Numbered from the stretch's first letter, positions 44,978 to 55,091 are shown. The stretch is 64,000 nt of DNA from Campylobacter devanensis (GCF_002139915.1 NZ_CP018788.1:868001-932000), one strand, 5' to 3'. The notes: generated by a model not told the origin, from the sequence alone. A program made the numbers and translations.

Positions 44978-46893
44978 AAGCATTTTTAAACTCTTTAACT
45001 ACTGGATTAGAGAGTAAATATATCAAGTCAAGCGAACTTGAAATTTTAAGATTATTAGAACAGATAAAAGCCGTTACAAAATATAAAAATCGATATTATC
45101 TCAATGACGGCTTTGTCTGTGGGAAACTAGATATATCTAGTAATGGGACTGGATTTTTATATTCATACGATAGCAAATTTAAGCAAGATTTAATGATAGA
45201 AAATCGTGATTTAGGCGGAGCTCACTTTGGCGATATCGTTCTTGCTAAACTAACTAAATTTAAAAAACCACGCCAAAAAGCAGCCGTGGTGGCTGTATTG
45301 CTTATGGCAAATGAAACAAGTGTAGTATATACCAAAAAAATTGGCCCCATTATAATGGGCGTAACTATCCAAAACTCCATCACAATAGCCCTAAAAGCTA
45401 GTCAAAAATCCCTAAAAGAGCTTCCATTAGGCACTGTTTTAAAGATCAATAATTTAGATAATGATATTGTAGAAGTCTTAGGCGTATTAAGCGATGCTAA
45501 TGTAGATCAAAAAATCTCAATGGCACTATATAATAAGCGTGAAATTTTCCCAAAAATAGCCATAAATGAAGCCATTAGCTTTGGCAATGAAGTGGATAAA
45601 AGTATGTATCCTAATAGAGTTGATCTAACTCATTTGCCATTTTGCACCATTGATCCTGTTGATGCTAAGGATTTTGATGATGCGATATATTTTGATAAGC
45701 ATAAAAATGAAATTTACATAGCTATCGCCGATGTCAGCGAATATGTAAGCCCATATAGCGGTATTGATAAAGAGGCTAGACTTAGGGGTTTTTCTATATA
45801 TTTTCCACACATTGCTGTGCCGATGCTACCTCGTGAACTTAGCGAAAATATCTGCTCTTTAAAGCCAAATTGTGATAGACTCGCTTATCTTTTTAAAATT
45901 ACTTTAAACTCAAATTTAGAAGCCATTAAAGAGGATTTAATAAGCTGTGTGATCCACTCTAAAAGAAGATTTAATTATGATGAAGTTGATAGCTTGCTTA
46001 GAGGCGAGTTTGATTGTCAAGGCGAGATAAAAGAGTGGCTAATACCGCTTTTTGATCTCACACAAAGATTAAAAGAAAAACGGCTTAAAAATGGCTTTGA
46101 TTTTCATACATTAGAGCTTAGAATGAGCCTTGATGAAAATAATGAGATTAAATCAACTAAATTTGAAGGCTCAACTCCATCACACTCTTTGATAGAAGAG
46201 TGTATGCTCCTAGCCAACAAAGCCGCAGCAAAAAGATTAAGCAAAGGGATATTTCGCAATCACGAACCAGCAGATATAAAAAAAATCAACACACTCTTAG
46301 ATGATCTTGCCGCCCTTGGCATAGAAGCCGAAAATCACGGCGATTTAATCTTCATGATAACACAAATTCAAGCCAAAGCAAGTGAGCTAAATATCAGAGA
46401 AGATGTCGATAAACTCATCATAAAAGCACAAAAAAGAGCCGAGTATTCTAGTAGCTCTAGGGGGCATTTTGGGCTTGGGTTTGAGTTTTATACGCATTTT
46501 ACTAGCCCTATTCGCAGATACTCAGATCTCTTGCTTCATAGAATTTTAAAAGCTCAAAATGACCCTAAAATCAGCAACTACCTAATGCTTGGCATAGATG
46601 AGCTTTGCGCTAATTTAAATATCTTAGAAAGAGAAGCCGATAAGGTAGCTTGGGATTTTATGGATCGCAAATTTGCTCGTTGGGCAGCTAAAAATATAGG
46701 CCAAACATTTAAATGCTTTATAGAAGAGAGCACCAATCAATCAATAGCTAGATTAGATGATGAGTTAAAAGGCGCTAGAATATTTTTAAGCGATTTTTGT
46801 GAAATTCTAACCCCAGTTATGGTCCAAATCACAGATGTCGATATCCCAACAGCTAAGATAATTGGCAAAATAGTAGAGATTTTAGATGTATAA
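44974..46893 (+). CDS. rnr: Ribonuclease R
   Basis: 639 residues, short for RNase R (often 700-800) but usual for Campylobacter, with a reduced N-terminal part. TTG is the start codon, overlapping the HDOD gene stop. The RNB centre is clear: CTIDPVDAKDFDDAIYF with four Asp, YFPHIAVPMLPRELSENICS and HFTSPIRRYSDLLLHRIL. It is a processive 3' to 5' exoribonuclease for structured RNA. It overlaps holA by 8 bases. Confidence 0.92.
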   Translation: MKAFLNSLTTGLESKYIKSSELEILRLLEQIKAVTKYKNRYYLNDGFVCGKLDISSNGTGFLYSYDSKFKQDLMIENRDLGGAHFGDIVLAKLTKFKKPRQKAAVVAVLLMANETSVVYTKKIGPIIMGVTIQNSITIALKASQKSLKELPLGTVLKINNLDNDIVEVLGVLSDANVDQKISMALYNKREIFPKIAINEAISFGNEVDKSMYPNRVDLTHLPFCTIDPVDAKDFDDAIYFDKHKNEIYIAIADVSEYVSPYSGIDKEARLRGFSIYFPHIAVPMLPRELSENICSLKPNCDRLAYLFKITLNSNLEAIKEDLISCVIHSKRRFNYDEVDSLLRGEFDCQGEIKEWLIPLFDLTQRLKEKRLKNGFDFHTLELRMSLDENNEIKSTKFEGSTPSHSLIEECMLLANKAAAKRLSKGIFRNHEPADIKKINTLLDDLAALGIEAENHGDLIFMITQIQAKASELNIREDVDKLIIKAQKRAEYSSSSRGHFGLGFEFYTHFTSPIRRYSDLLLHRILKAQNDPKISNYLMLGIDELCANLNILEREADKVAWDFMDRKFARWAAKNIGQTFKCFIEESTNQSIARLDDELKGARIFLSDFCEILTPVMVQITDVDIPTAKIIGKIVEILDV

Positions 46894-47878
46894 AAGAGAT
46901 TTTATAACGCTTTTAAATTCTGCTAATATCCCAAATTTTTTCTTGCTTTATGGGGCTGAGAGTTATCAAGTTGAGTTTTACGCTAAAGAAATTTTAAATA
47001 AATTTAATAAAGATAATATGCTTAGCTTATACTATGATGATTATGATTTTAATCTTGCTATTTCGCATCTTAGCGAGCCTTCGCTATTTGCAAATTCAAA
47101 TTTATTACATATCAAAAATGACAAAAAAATCCCCGCCAAAGATACAAAAGAGCTAATAACCCAATGCCAAAATAATCCAAATAATATATTTATCTTTGAA
47201 CTACACGAAGGCGATGAAAAATCCATAAGCGATTTAAAAAAGCATTTTGGATCAAATTTTGTTAGATTTTTCCCACCTAGCACTGCTTCAGAAGTCAATC
47301 AAATCCTATCTAATCACGCCAAAATCTTAGGCCTAAATATAGATAGTCAATCTCTTTTATACATTTATAACTTACAAAATGAGAATCTATATCTTAGCGC
47401 TAGTGAGCTAAATAAACTCGCTAATATAGCAAATAAATTTAATCTCGAAGAGATAAAAGAGCGAGTTTATGCCTTAAACGGCATTGGATTTGATGCGCTT
47501 TTTGATAAAATCATTAGCAAAAAGAGTATTAATAGCGATTATTTTGAGTTTATAAATGATAGCTCATTTAATGAAATTTCGCTTTTAAATATGCTATTTA
47601 GGGCGTTTCATAGACTTTATCTGATACATAGTTATATAAAAACTAATGGCAAATTTGATCCTAAAATTGTCTTAGGATACACGCCTCCACCACAAATTTT
47701 AAATAAACTTGAATCCCAAGCAATATCTATAAAAATTGATCAATACACTAAAATATTTAAATTTTTAAATGAGATTGAATTTGATCTAAAGTGCAAAAAC
47801 AACATAGACAAAGAGTGCTACCTACTCTCAGCCCTTTTAAATTTACAAGAAATTTTAAGTCAAAACAGCAAATTTTAA
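46886..47878 (+). CDS. holA: DNA polymerase III delta subunit
   Basis: 330 residues. N-terminal NFFLLYGAESYQVEFYAKEI resembles the delta subunit start, and FIFELHEGDEKSISDLKKHF and SEVNQILSNHAKILGLNIDS follow the family pattern. Delta opens the beta clamp inside the clamp loader. HolA sequences are diverse, so the call relies also on gene order (rnr-holA as in Cj0631-Cj0630). It is followed by the promoter region of rpsF. Confidence 0.85.
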   Translation: MYKRDFITLLNSANIPNFFLLYGAESYQVEFYAKEILNKFNKDNMLSLYYDDYDFNLAISHLSEPSLFANSNLLHIKNDKKIPAKDTKELITQCQNNPNNIFIFELHEGDEKSISDLKKHFGSNFVRFFPPSTASEVNQILSNHAKILGLNIDSQSLLYIYNLQNENLYLSASELNKLANIANKFNLEEIKERVYALNGIGFDALFDKIISKKSINSDYFEFINDSSFNEISLLNMLFRAFHRLYLIHSYIKTNGKFDPKIVLGYTPPPQILNKLESQAISIKIDQYTKIFKFLNEIEFDLKCKNNIDKECYLLSALLNLQEILSQNSKF

Positions 47879-47890
47879 GCATATTTTTAG

Positions 47891-47965
47891 TAGAATGCCA
47901 ACCGCATTTTGTGCGAATTTCCTTGCTCTTTTGTAGAAAAAGAGCGAAATCCATAAGGAGAATAT
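47891..47965 (+). promoter_or_regulatory. Promoter and structured leader of the rpsF-ssb-rpsR operon
   Basis: A TAGAAT -10 box at 47891-47896 is followed by two hairpins: CGCA/TGCG (47903-47915), and GCTCTTTT/AAAAGAGC (47925-47945) extended by ATTTC/GAAAT around a 3-base bulge. The longer stem ends 5 bases before the AAGGAG site of rpsF. A structured leader here fits feedback control by S6 (with S18), known in other bacteria; I cannot match the published motif with certainty. Confidence 0.45.
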
Positions 47966-48352
47966 ATGAGACATTATGAGCTTTTATTCATCTTAAAACC
48001 AACACTTACAGAGGATGAAGTTAAAGTTAAGGCTGATTTCATTAAAGAGATCATTACAAAAAATGGTGGCGAAATTGCTAGTGTAGTTGAAATGGGAACA
48101 CGCAAATTAGCTTATAAAATTGATAAATATGAGCGTGGAACATACTTCGTAATCTACTTCAAAGCACCAACTCAACTAATCGCTGAATTAGTAAGAAATT
48201 TAAGAATAACCGAAGAAGTTATTAGATTCTTACCTGTAAAATATGAAAACAAAAAAGAGATCGCAGCTTGGGACAAACTAAGCAAAGGTCAAAAATTAAC
48301 CCAACCTAAAAAAGAGTCAAAAACAGAAGAAAAAGTAGCTCCACAAGAGTAA
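47966..48352 (+). CDS. rpsF: 30S ribosomal protein S6
   Basis: 128 residues. [40 protein letters not shown] and [14 protein letters not shown] are typical of S6. It has the usual charged C-terminal tail ([14 protein letters not shown]). S6 binds S18 on the 30S platform; the genes of both lie in this operon with ssb between them. The AAGGAG site is well placed. Confidence 0.97.
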   Translation: MRHYELLFILKPTLTEDEVKVKADFIKEIITKNGGEIASVVEMGTRKLAYKIDKYERGTYFVIYFKAPTQLIAELVRNLRITEEVIRFLPVKYENKKEIAAWDKLSKGQKLTQPKKESKTEEKVAPQE

Positions 48353-48369
48353 TTTATAAAGGCTAGATT

Positions 48370-48975
48370 ATGTTTAATAAAGTAGTTTTGGTAGGAAATT
48401 TAACTAGAGATATCGAGCTTAGATATATCCAAAGTGGCACCGCCGTAGGTAGTGCTGGTATGGCTGTTAATCGCAAATTTAGCGTTAATGGCGAAAAGAG
48501 AGATGAAACTTGCTTTATTGACATAACCTTTTTTGGTCGCCAAGCCGAAATAGCAAATCAATATCTAAATAAAGGTAGCAAAGTCTTAATAGAAGGAAGG
48601 CTAAAATTTGATACTTGGCAAGACCAAAATGGCCAAAATCGCTCTAAGCACTCAGTAGTAGTAGAAAATATGGAGATGCTAGGCGGACAACAAAATCAAG
48701 GTGGATTTAATAGAGATAGTGAGCCAAACTACAATAGCGGATATCCTAATAACAGATCAAACTCATACCAAAGAGAAGATAATGGTGGATATGGGAGAGA
48801 ATTTAACCAAAATAACAGATATCAACAAAATAGCAATTACAATCAAAAACAGCAAGTAGAAGAGCCTTATCAAGAAAAAGTCCCAGAGATAGATCTCGAT
48901 GCTGATATAAAATATGATAGCAAACCAAGCAAATCAAATTTTAATGATAGTAGCGAAGATGAAATTCCATTTTAA
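48370..48975 (+). CDS. ssb: Single-stranded DNA-binding protein
   Basis: 201 residues. The OB domain (1 to about 110) has FNKVVLVGNLTRDIELRYI, ETCFIDITFFGRQAEIANQY and GSKVLIEGRLKFDTW. A Gln/Asn/Gly-rich linker follows (about 112-165) and the acidic tip ends EDEIPF, the docking site for repair and replication partners. It lies between rpsF and rpsR as in many bacteria. Confidence 0.96.
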   Translation: MFNKVVLVGNLTRDIELRYIQSGTAVGSAGMAVNRKFSVNGEKRDETCFIDITFFGRQAEIANQYLNKGSKVLIEGRLKFDTWQDQNGQNRSKHSVVVENMEMLGGQQNQGGFNRDSEPNYNSGYPNNRSNSYQREDNGGYGREFNQNNRYQQNSNYNQKQQVEEPYQEKVPEIDLDADIKYDSKPSKSNFNDSSEDEIPF

Positions 48976-48985
48976 AGGATAAACA

Positions 48986-49246
48986 ATGGCAGAAAAAAGA
49001 AAATATAGTAAAAAATATTGCAAATTCACAGAGGCAAAAATTGATTTTATAGATTATAAAGATACGGCACTTTTAAAACAATGCCTATCTGAAAGATTCA
49101 AAATTATGCCAAGACGCTTAACAGGTACAAGCAAAAAACATCAAGAAATGGTAGAAAAAGCGATAAAAAGAGCTAGACATGTTGCTCTTATACCATACAT
49201 TGTAGATAGAAAAAATGTAGTTACAAACCCATTTGAAGGTCTATAA
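48986..49246 (+). CDS. rpsR: 30S ribosomal protein S18
   Basis: 86 residues. [40 protein letters not shown] and [15 protein letters not shown] fit S18 throughout. The single N-terminal Cys is a remnant of the zinc-binding form. It ends the operon; the stop codon sits in the first bases of the terminator stem. Confidence 0.97.
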   Translation: MAEKRKYSKKYCKFTEAKIDFIDYKDTALLKQCLSERFKIMPRRLTGTSKKHQEMVEKAIKRARHVALIPYIVDRKNVVTNPFEGL

Positions 49247-49274
49247 TTTAATGCCCCGTTATGGGGTATTAAAT
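49246..49274 (+). terminator. Terminator of the rpsF-ssb-rpsR operon
   Basis: ATTTAATGCCCC and GGGGTATTAAAT form a 12-bp stem (one G/U pair) with a GTTAT loop. The left arm starts in the rpsR stop codon. The stem is followed directly by the remains of the opposite-strand pseudogene and could stop transcripts from both sides. Confidence 0.7.
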
Positions 49275-49278
49275 TTAC

Positions 49279-50499
49279 TCACACTCTTTTACTATAATCT
49301 TTTTTTATCTTAATAACTTCAAATATAAATTTAACATATCCACCTTTATACCAATTTTTATTAGCTCCTATTAAAGCTTTACCTAAATTATAGCTTAAAT
49401 GATTTTTTAATCTTAAGGCATCTTCATAATCACTATATGATTTAAGCTCTGACACTTTTAAATTTGGATTATGTTTTATATTTTCTTTATATTTTTTTTG
49501 TTCCTTTTTATATTTTAATAATACATCTATCAATCTAAATGGTAATTTAAAAATACCTATTGTACTTTTAAAACTCTCTACCATAGTATAGCCTAGTCTA
49601 TATTCAAGTCCATTTAATATTTGTAATTTTGCACTACCATAGGTAAGCTTCGAGCTTGGCTTTTTTACTATATTAGATGGCTCAGATATATTGCAATTTA
49701 AAAATTGCTCTTTAATTTAATATTATTAAATCTTTTTTTATACTGTGTTAAAGAGATATCATAAGGATAATTTTCAAAATAAGCAAATCTATTTTTACTC
49801 TTATTATTATAGATTACATCATATAAAAATTCCAATTTATCTTTTGCATTAATTAGGCTATTTAGCATATTTTCAATAGCTTTTGGTGAGATAAACTTAT
49901 CTTTATCATAAATATATTTAAAATTTTAATTTGATATATTTAAATTTTTTAGTGTCTCTTCTTTACTCCATTTTTGTTCAAATATATCATCTCTTAGCCA
50001 AAATATATCATTTTTATCTGTTTTGCTGGATTTCATGCATTTATAGTATTTGAATAGCACTGCTTAACAACCATACTTTTAGCACCAAACATGATCGCCA
50101 ATATAAATACTTTTTGAAAAATTTAATCTATTATTGCTATTAATATCCATTATAGGATGATAATCACAAGTACCAGCCCATATACTCCATGAAAACATAC
50201 AATCCCTACCGATAATAATATTTGTAGCTTCATAAATACGCAGACTAACTCCGCCAAAACTACTATCATCGTCTATATAACAACAGCAATCCTTTGTAAG
50301 AGAGATTGAGCCATTTACCCTAACACAATTGCCAATAAAAACCAAATTATTATCTGAGTGAAAAGTTATATTAATATTTTTTGCTTCTTCCAGCAAAAAA
50401 TACAATATTATTTTTACCTTTAAAATCACATTTGAAATTTAACTGTTTTGATAGATCGCCATATATAATATTGCCATTTTCACCAATATTTTCTAGCAT
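49279..50499 (-). pseudogene. Decayed hexapeptide-repeat acyltransferase of surface polysaccharide type
   Basis: Read from an ATG at 50499, one protein can be followed through several lesions. MLENIGENGNIIYGDLSKQL leads by a frameshift near 50395 into GNCVRVNGSISLTKD and TNIIIGRDCMFSWSIWAGTC, left-handed helix repeats ending IGDHVW. A frameshift near 50085, an internal stop (TGA about 50033 where GGA would give GNPAKQIK) and a frameshift in an A5 run near 50011 follow. Then NDIFWLRDDIFEQKWSKEET, a TAA near 49926, and YDKDKFISPKAIENMLNSLI up to a stop at 49698. A last frame gives GSAKLQILNGLEYRLGYTMV and HLSYNLGKALIGANKNWYKG. The C-terminal pair of LxYxLG units is, from memory, common in C. 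jejuni LOS and capsule enzymes. About six lesions, so not functional. Confidence 0.78.
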
Positions 50500-50607
50500 A
50501 ATTTCTTCAAATTTTATATCAATATAAAAATTGACAATATATTAAATAACTATAAAATCGCAAATTCAAATAAGCAATTTTATAGTTATAAATTTAGCCA
50601 TAAAATT

Positions 50608-51714
50608 TTATGAAAACCAGCTTTTAATCTTATCCCAAATTCCCTTATCAGTAGCCATTTCGCCACTTTTGATACTAAAACTATTTTGAAGTTTTTTCAA
50701 AAGCTCTATTTGCTCATCGTTTAGCTTTTTAGGTGCTTGGATTGAAATTTGAACGATTAAATCGCCTAATTGCTTGGTTCTAGCGTTTCTAACTCCTTCT
50801 TTAGCGATAATAAATTGCTGTTTATCCTTGGCTCCTACTGGTAAATCCAAAGTCGTCTCTCCTCTGAGCGTCGGTATCTTGATACTATCACCTAAAATAG
50901 CTTGGGTGAAAAATACTGGAATCTCCACATATACATCATCTCCATTTCTATGGAAATGCTCATCATCTTTAACAGCTATACGGACATATAGATCTCCGGT
51001 TAAATTTTCATACCTATTTCCCTTTTGGCTAACCCTAATTCTAGTACCATTATCCACCCCTTCAGGGATATTGATTTTAATACTATCGCTTATTTCATTA
51101 TAGCCACTAGCGTTACACTCAGGGCATCTGTCTTTGATAGTTTGGCCTGTACCTGAGCACTCTGGACAAGTTTGGACAAATTGCATAAAGCCTTGTTGAA
51201 TTCCTATCTTACCATTTCCGCCGCATTTGCTACAAGTCTGTTTTTTGCCATCTTTTGAGCCTGTTGCGTTACAGCTTTTACATGGAATTTTATACTTATA
51301 TTTTATCTCTTTTTCACAACCAAAAACCGCCTCATTAAACTCTAGCCCAATACCAACTTCTATATCTAAAGCATATTTATACTGACTTTGAGATCTACTT
51401 TTAGTACCAAATCCGCCACCAAAAAATGAGCTAAATATATCACCCAAATCATCAAAATCAAATCCACCGCCAAAGCCACCACCGGCCATGCCTTTTAGCC
51501 CATCTTTGCCATATCTATCATATATTTCTCTTTTTTCAGCGTTGCTTAAAATCTCATAAGCTTCATTAATCTGTTTAAATTTCTCCTCAGTCTCTTTATC
51601 GCCTTGATTTCTATCTGGATGGTATCTTAATGCTTGTTTTCTATATGCTTTTTTAATCGTATCGCTATCAGCATCCCTTGAAATCTCTAATATCTCATAA
51701 TAATCAAATTCCAA
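50608..51714 (-). CDS. dnaJ: Chaperone protein DnaJ
   Basis: 368 residues. J domain with RYHPDRNQG (HPD) at the N-terminus, a Gly/Phe region with [12 protein letters not shown], four CxxCxGxG-type zinc repeats ([32 protein letters not shown]) and a full C-terminal substrate domain. It stimulates DnaK in the cytoplasm. It is divergent from racR, with 127 bp between them, as in C. jejuni (Cj1260c). Confidence 0.96.
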   Translation of the reverse strand: MEFDYYEILEISRDADSDTIKKAYRKQALRYHPDRNQGDKETEEKFKQINEAYEILSNAEKREIYDRYGKDGLKGMAGGGFGGGFDFDDLGDIFSSFFGGGFGTKSRSQSQYKYALDIEVGIGLEFNEAVFGCEKEIKYKYKIPCKSCNATGSKDGKKQTCSKCGGNGKIGIQQGFMQFVQTCPECSGTGQTIKDRCPECNASGYNEISDSIKINIPEGVDNGTRIRVSQKGNRYENLTGDLYVRIAVKDDEHFHRNGDDVYVEIPVFFTQAILGDSIKIPTLRGETTLDLPVGAKDKQQFIIAKEGVRNARTKQLGDLIVQISIQAPKKLNDEQIELLKKLQNSFSIKSGEMATDKGIWDKIKSWFS

Positions 51715-51805
51715 AATATCTTCCTTGCTTATAATTTTAACTGGCGATTTTATCTAAAAGTTACTAAATTTATCCATAAAAGTAAATTTTATTATTAATT
51801 TTTGG

Positions 51806-51811
51806 TATAAT
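51806..51811 (+). promoter_or_regulatory. -10 element of the racR-racS-recR promoter
   Basis: A perfect TATAAT (GGTATAATAGTG) 30 bases before the racR ATG, with an AGGAG site in between. Confidence 0.6.
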
Positions 51812-51841
51812 AGTGCCAAATTTTAATACCAGGAGCCAAAT

Positions 51842-52513
51842 ATGATAAATGTATTAATGATAGAAGATGATCCGGAATTTGCTCAAATTTTATCTGAATA
51901 TTTAATAAAATTTAATATCAAAGTTACAAATTACGAAGATCCATATTTGGGTCTTAGTGCCGGTATCAAAAATTATGATCTTTTGATATTGGATTTGACG
52001 CTGCCAGGTATGGATGGGTTAGAGGTTTGTAAAGAGATTAGAGAAAAGTATGATATCCCTATCATCATTAGTTCAGCTAGAAGCGATGTAAATGATAGAG
52101 TTGTTGGACTTCAAATTGGCGCTGATGACTACTTGCCAAAGCCATATGACCCAAAAGAGATGCACGCTAGAATTACAAGCTTAATCCGCCGTTATAAAAA
52201 GAGCAATGAAACCCAAGAAGAGGTCACAGATACGCTATTTAAAGTAGATGATAAAAGGCATGAGATATCATATAATGGAGCGCCACTTACACTAACACCA
52301 GCCGAATATGAAATTTTAGAATACCTAATCAAACAACATAGCTTTTCAGTATCAAGAGAGCAGTTAGTATATCATTGCAAAAGCCTAAAAGATAAAGATT
52401 CTAAAAGCTTAGATGTTATAATCGGTCGCTTAAGAACCAAAATCGGTGATAATTCCAAATCGCCTAAACATATATTTTCAGTTCGTGGTATAGGGTATAA
52501 ATTAGTCGGATGA
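51842..52513 (+). CDS. racR: Response regulator RacR
   Basis: 223 residues of the OmpR type. Receiver: VLMIEDDPEFAQIL, phosphoacceptor Asp in LLILDLTLPGMDGLEV, LPKPYDPKEMHARI. Output winged helix: LTPAEYEILEYLIKQ, SLDVIIGRLRTKIGD, VRGIGYKLVG. In C. jejuni RacR/RacS affects growth at 42 degrees and respiration of alternative acceptors. The name relies on the dnaJ-racR-racS-recR order. It overlaps racS by 4 bases. Confidence 0.88.
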   Translation: MINVLMIEDDPEFAQILSEYLIKFNIKVTNYEDPYLGLSAGIKNYDLLILDLTLPGMDGLEVCKEIREKYDIPIIISSARSDVNDRVVGLQIGADDYLPKPYDPKEMHARITSLIRRYKKSNETQEEVTDTLFKVDDKRHEISYNGAPLTLTPAEYEILEYLIKQHSFSVSREQLVYHCKSLKDKDSKSLDVIIGRLRTKIGDNSKSPKHIFSVRGIGYKLVG

Positions 52514-53760
52514 GATACTCTCTAACTACCAAAATCACGATAATTTTCGCTATTGGATTTATCGTGATTTGCACTCTATTTTTTATGTTTTTTAAACTAC
52601 AAAATGAGAGATTGCTAGAAAAAATTAGCGAAAATCACTATAATTCTATTAGTTGGCTACTATCACTATACCAAAAATCCAATATGCCAGAAGATTGGGA
52701 GCGATACTTTAAAAATTTTGATCTAGCTTATGTTAAAAATGCAAATTTGCAAAAGGCAATTTTTGACCACGGCACACTAGTTAGTAGAAGCGATACATTA
52801 ATTGGCATAGTTGATACCATTAGCTATAAAAATAATCTTTATCTACGCATTAAAAATCAAAGCGTAACTATAATTTTAGAATCTACTTTACATAGTGGAA
52901 ATGATAGCATATTAGCAAGTTTCATAATTGTTATGGCGCTATTTATCTCGCTTTATGTATCGATTTTTAGAAGTCTTGTACCATTAAAAAAACTACGTAG
53001 TGATATACGTAAATTTGCAGCTGGTAATATGGATGGAGTTTGCGTAGTCAATTTTTCTAAAGGTAACGATGAGATAAGCGAGGTTGCATATGAATTTAAT
53101 AACGCAGCATGCAAAATTAAAGATCTCATTATGTCTAGACAATTATTTTTACGCACCATTATGCATGAGTTAAAAACACCAATTGGCAAAGGTAGAATCG
53201 TTAGTGAAATGATCGAAGACGACACTCAAAAAGAGCGCTTAATAGCAATTTTTGAGAGACTCAATATCCTAATAAATGAATTTGCTAAAATAGAACAACT
53301 TTTAAGTAAAAGCTATAGCTTAGATTATGCTAAATATCATTTTAGCCTCATATTAGATCAAGCTAAAGATATGATGCTCTTAGATGATTTTAATAGTAAT
53401 GTTAAAGTTAATTTAAACTCCGATCCGCTTTTAAAAGTAGATTTTCAACTATTCTCTCTTGCTATTAAAAACTTAATAGACAATGCATTAAAATATTCTG
53501 ATGATAAAAAAGTGCTTATAACATGCGATAATAAGACTATTTCTATAAAAAATCATGGTAAGCCATTAGATCGTTCTATTGAACATTATAAACAAGCCTT
53601 TATAAGAGATAATAGCTCAAAAGCTAGTGGAATGGGACTTGGACTATATATCATAGAGCACATATGTTCTATGCATAAATTTAGCTTAGATTATAATTAT
53701 GCTGATGGATATCATGAATTTTTGATTAAATTTGGAAAATTAGATAATGAAAAAGCTTGA
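52510..53760 (+). CDS. racS: Sensor histidine kinase RacS
   Basis: 416 residues. Two membrane helices (about 8-28 and 135-155) bound a small periplasmic part; a HAMP-like segment (LVPLKKLRSDIRKFAAGNMD) follows, then the phosphorylated His in TIMHELKTPIGKGRI, NLIDNALKYSDDKK (N box) and GMGLGLYIIEHI (G box). It phosphorylates RacR. It overlaps recR by 14 bases. Confidence 0.88.
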   Translation: MRYSLTTKITIIFAIGFIVICTLFFMFFKLQNERLLEKISENHYNSISWLLSLYQKSNMPEDWERYFKNFDLAYVKNANLQKAIFDHGTLVSRSDTLIGIVDTISYKNNLYLRIKNQSVTIILESTLHSGNDSILASFIIVMALFISLYVSIFRSLVPLKKLRSDIRKFAAGNMDGVCVVNFSKGNDEISEVAYEFNNAACKIKDLIMSRQLFLRTIMHELKTPIGKGRIVSEMIEDDTQKERLIAIFERLNILINEFAKIEQLLSKSYSLDYAKYHFSLILDQAKDMMLLDDFNSNVKVNLNSDPLLKVDFQLFSLAIKNLIDNALKYSDDKKVLITCDNKTISIKNHGKPLDRSIEHYKQAFIRDNSSKASGMGLGLYIIEHICSMHKFSLDYNYADGYHEFLIKFGKLDNEKA

Positions 53761-54310
53761 GCAGTTTGATAGACTTGTAGAAGCCTTTGGTAAAATTCCT
53801 GGTGTAGGTAAAAAATCAGCGATAAAATACGCTTATTATGTAGCATTACAAGATCCATTTTTTGGGCTAAATTTAGCCCATACAATAGAAAATTCCATTC
53901 AGAATCTAAAACATTGTATAATCTGTAGCGGTATTAGCCAAAATGAAATTTGTGATATCTGCAGCGATATCAATCGAAATAGTTCCATAATATGCGTAGT
54001 TGAGAGTCCTAAAGATATTCTAACTATAGAAGATTCAAATTCATTTGACGGATTATATTTTGTCTTTAATGATATAAATAGTGTAGGAAATTTAAAAGAT
54101 ATGATTAGTAAATTTAACTCAAAAGAGTTAATTTTTGCTTTTAGCCCAAGTATAAATAGTGATGGTATTATGCTTTATATCGAAGATCAATTAAAGGAAT
54201 TAGGAATTAGCTTTACAAAAATCGCTCAAGGTATCCCAACTGGAGTAAGTCTAGAAAATGTCGATATGCTCTCATTAACTAAAGCAATAAAAGATAGAAA
54301 AGAGCTTTAA
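53747..54310 (+). CDS. recR: Recombination protein RecR
   Basis: 187 residues. Helix-hairpin-helix IPGVGKKSAIKYAYYV at the N-terminus, a four-cysteine zinc motif (CIICSGI to CDICSDI) and a Toprim domain with VVESPKDILTIE. The C-terminal AQGIPTGVSLENVDMLSLTK is typical. RecR acts in RecF-type gap repair; recO is not seen here. It ends convergent with aroE, overlapping it by 4 bases. Confidence 0.94.
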   Translation: MKKLEQFDRLVEAFGKIPGVGKKSAIKYAYYVALQDPFFGLNLAHTIENSIQNLKHCIICSGISQNEICDICSDINRNSSIICVVESPKDILTIEDSNSFDGLYFVFNDINSVGNLKDMISKFNSKELIFAFSPSINSDGIMLYIEDQLKELGISFTKIAQGIPTGVSLENVDMLSLTKAIKDRKEL

Positions 54311-55089
54311 AGCTCAAACACTCCACGCATTAACTGCGTAATATTATCTTGATTAAATTTATTATCAAAAAATATATTAAATGCCAAAACCGCTTGATAA
54401 AGTAACATATCCCTACCATCTTTGTTTTGTACATTCAACTCATTAGCAAGGCGTAAAAATTGAGTATTTTTATTATAAATAACATCAAAGGCAAATTTTG
54501 AATTAGAAAAAATATCATTTAGCAAATGTTTATCACATGGCAATTCATCACCACAAAGCCCTGCTGAAGTGGTATTTACTACCAAATCGTAACTACTTGG
54601 AGTAAAATTTGTATGAGTATGGAATTTATAGTTATTAAACTGTTCGCTTTTATCGCTTCGGTTTAAAATCTCAACGTCCACTCCGCTAAGATCTAAAATA
54701 TATGCAAGTGCTTTAGCAGTTCCACCAGCACCTAATATTAGCGCCTTATTAATTTTGCCAAATTCAGCAATTGCCATCATAAATCCAGGTGCATCGGTAT
54801 TATAACCTTTAATCTTATCACCTATGCGAACTAATGTATTAATCGAGCCAATCTCCTTTGCGATACTATCAAGCTCATCGCAAAGGTTGATTACTGACTC
54901 TTTAAATGGAACGGTGATATTTGCCCCTTGAAGGTTATATTTTTTAAATTTATCAATTATATCACCACCTTGCTCTAGTAAAATCCTACCATATATTCCA
55001 TTTATACCCAATCCGCAAAGCGCACTATTATGAAGCCTTGGCGAAATAGAATGCGATACAGGATTACCAAAAAGAGCAAAATATTTCAT
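54307..55089 (-). CDS. aroE: Shikimate dehydrogenase
   Basis: 260 residues. FGNPVSHSISPRLHNSAL (substrate site), ANITVPFKESV (catalytic Lys), KALILGAGGTAKALAYIL (NADPH site), LVNTTSAGL and FDVIYN in order. It reduces dehydroshikimate on the way to chorismate. First of the Cj0405-Cj0398-like block when read in C. jejuni order; here it is the last gene of the - strand run. Confidence 0.94.
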   Translation of the reverse strand: MKYFALFGNPVSHSISPRLHNSALCGLGINGIYGRILLEQGGDIIDKFKKYNLQGANITVPFKESVINLCDELDSIAKEIGSINTLVRIGDKIKGYNTDAPGFMMAIAEFGKINKALILGAGGTAKALAYILDLSGVDVEILNRSDKSEQFNNYKFHTHTNFTPSSYDLVVNTTSAGLCGDELPCDKHLLNDIFSNSKFAFDVIYNKNTQFLRLANELNVQNKDGRDMLLYQAVLAFNIFFDNKFNQDNITQLMRGVFEL

Positions 55090-55091
55090 TA

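Noticed and set aside
49279-49584. A separate 101-codon gene on the - strand
   Set aside because: The same frame is open further upstream with protein-like sequence (GSAKLQILNGLEYRLGYT), so this is the C-terminal piece of the decayed acyltransferase, not a gene of its own.
50079-50429. A separate short acetyltransferase gene
   Set aside because: It lacks a proper start and ends in mid-fold at GDHVWC; both sides continue in other frames. It is the middle part of the pseudogene.
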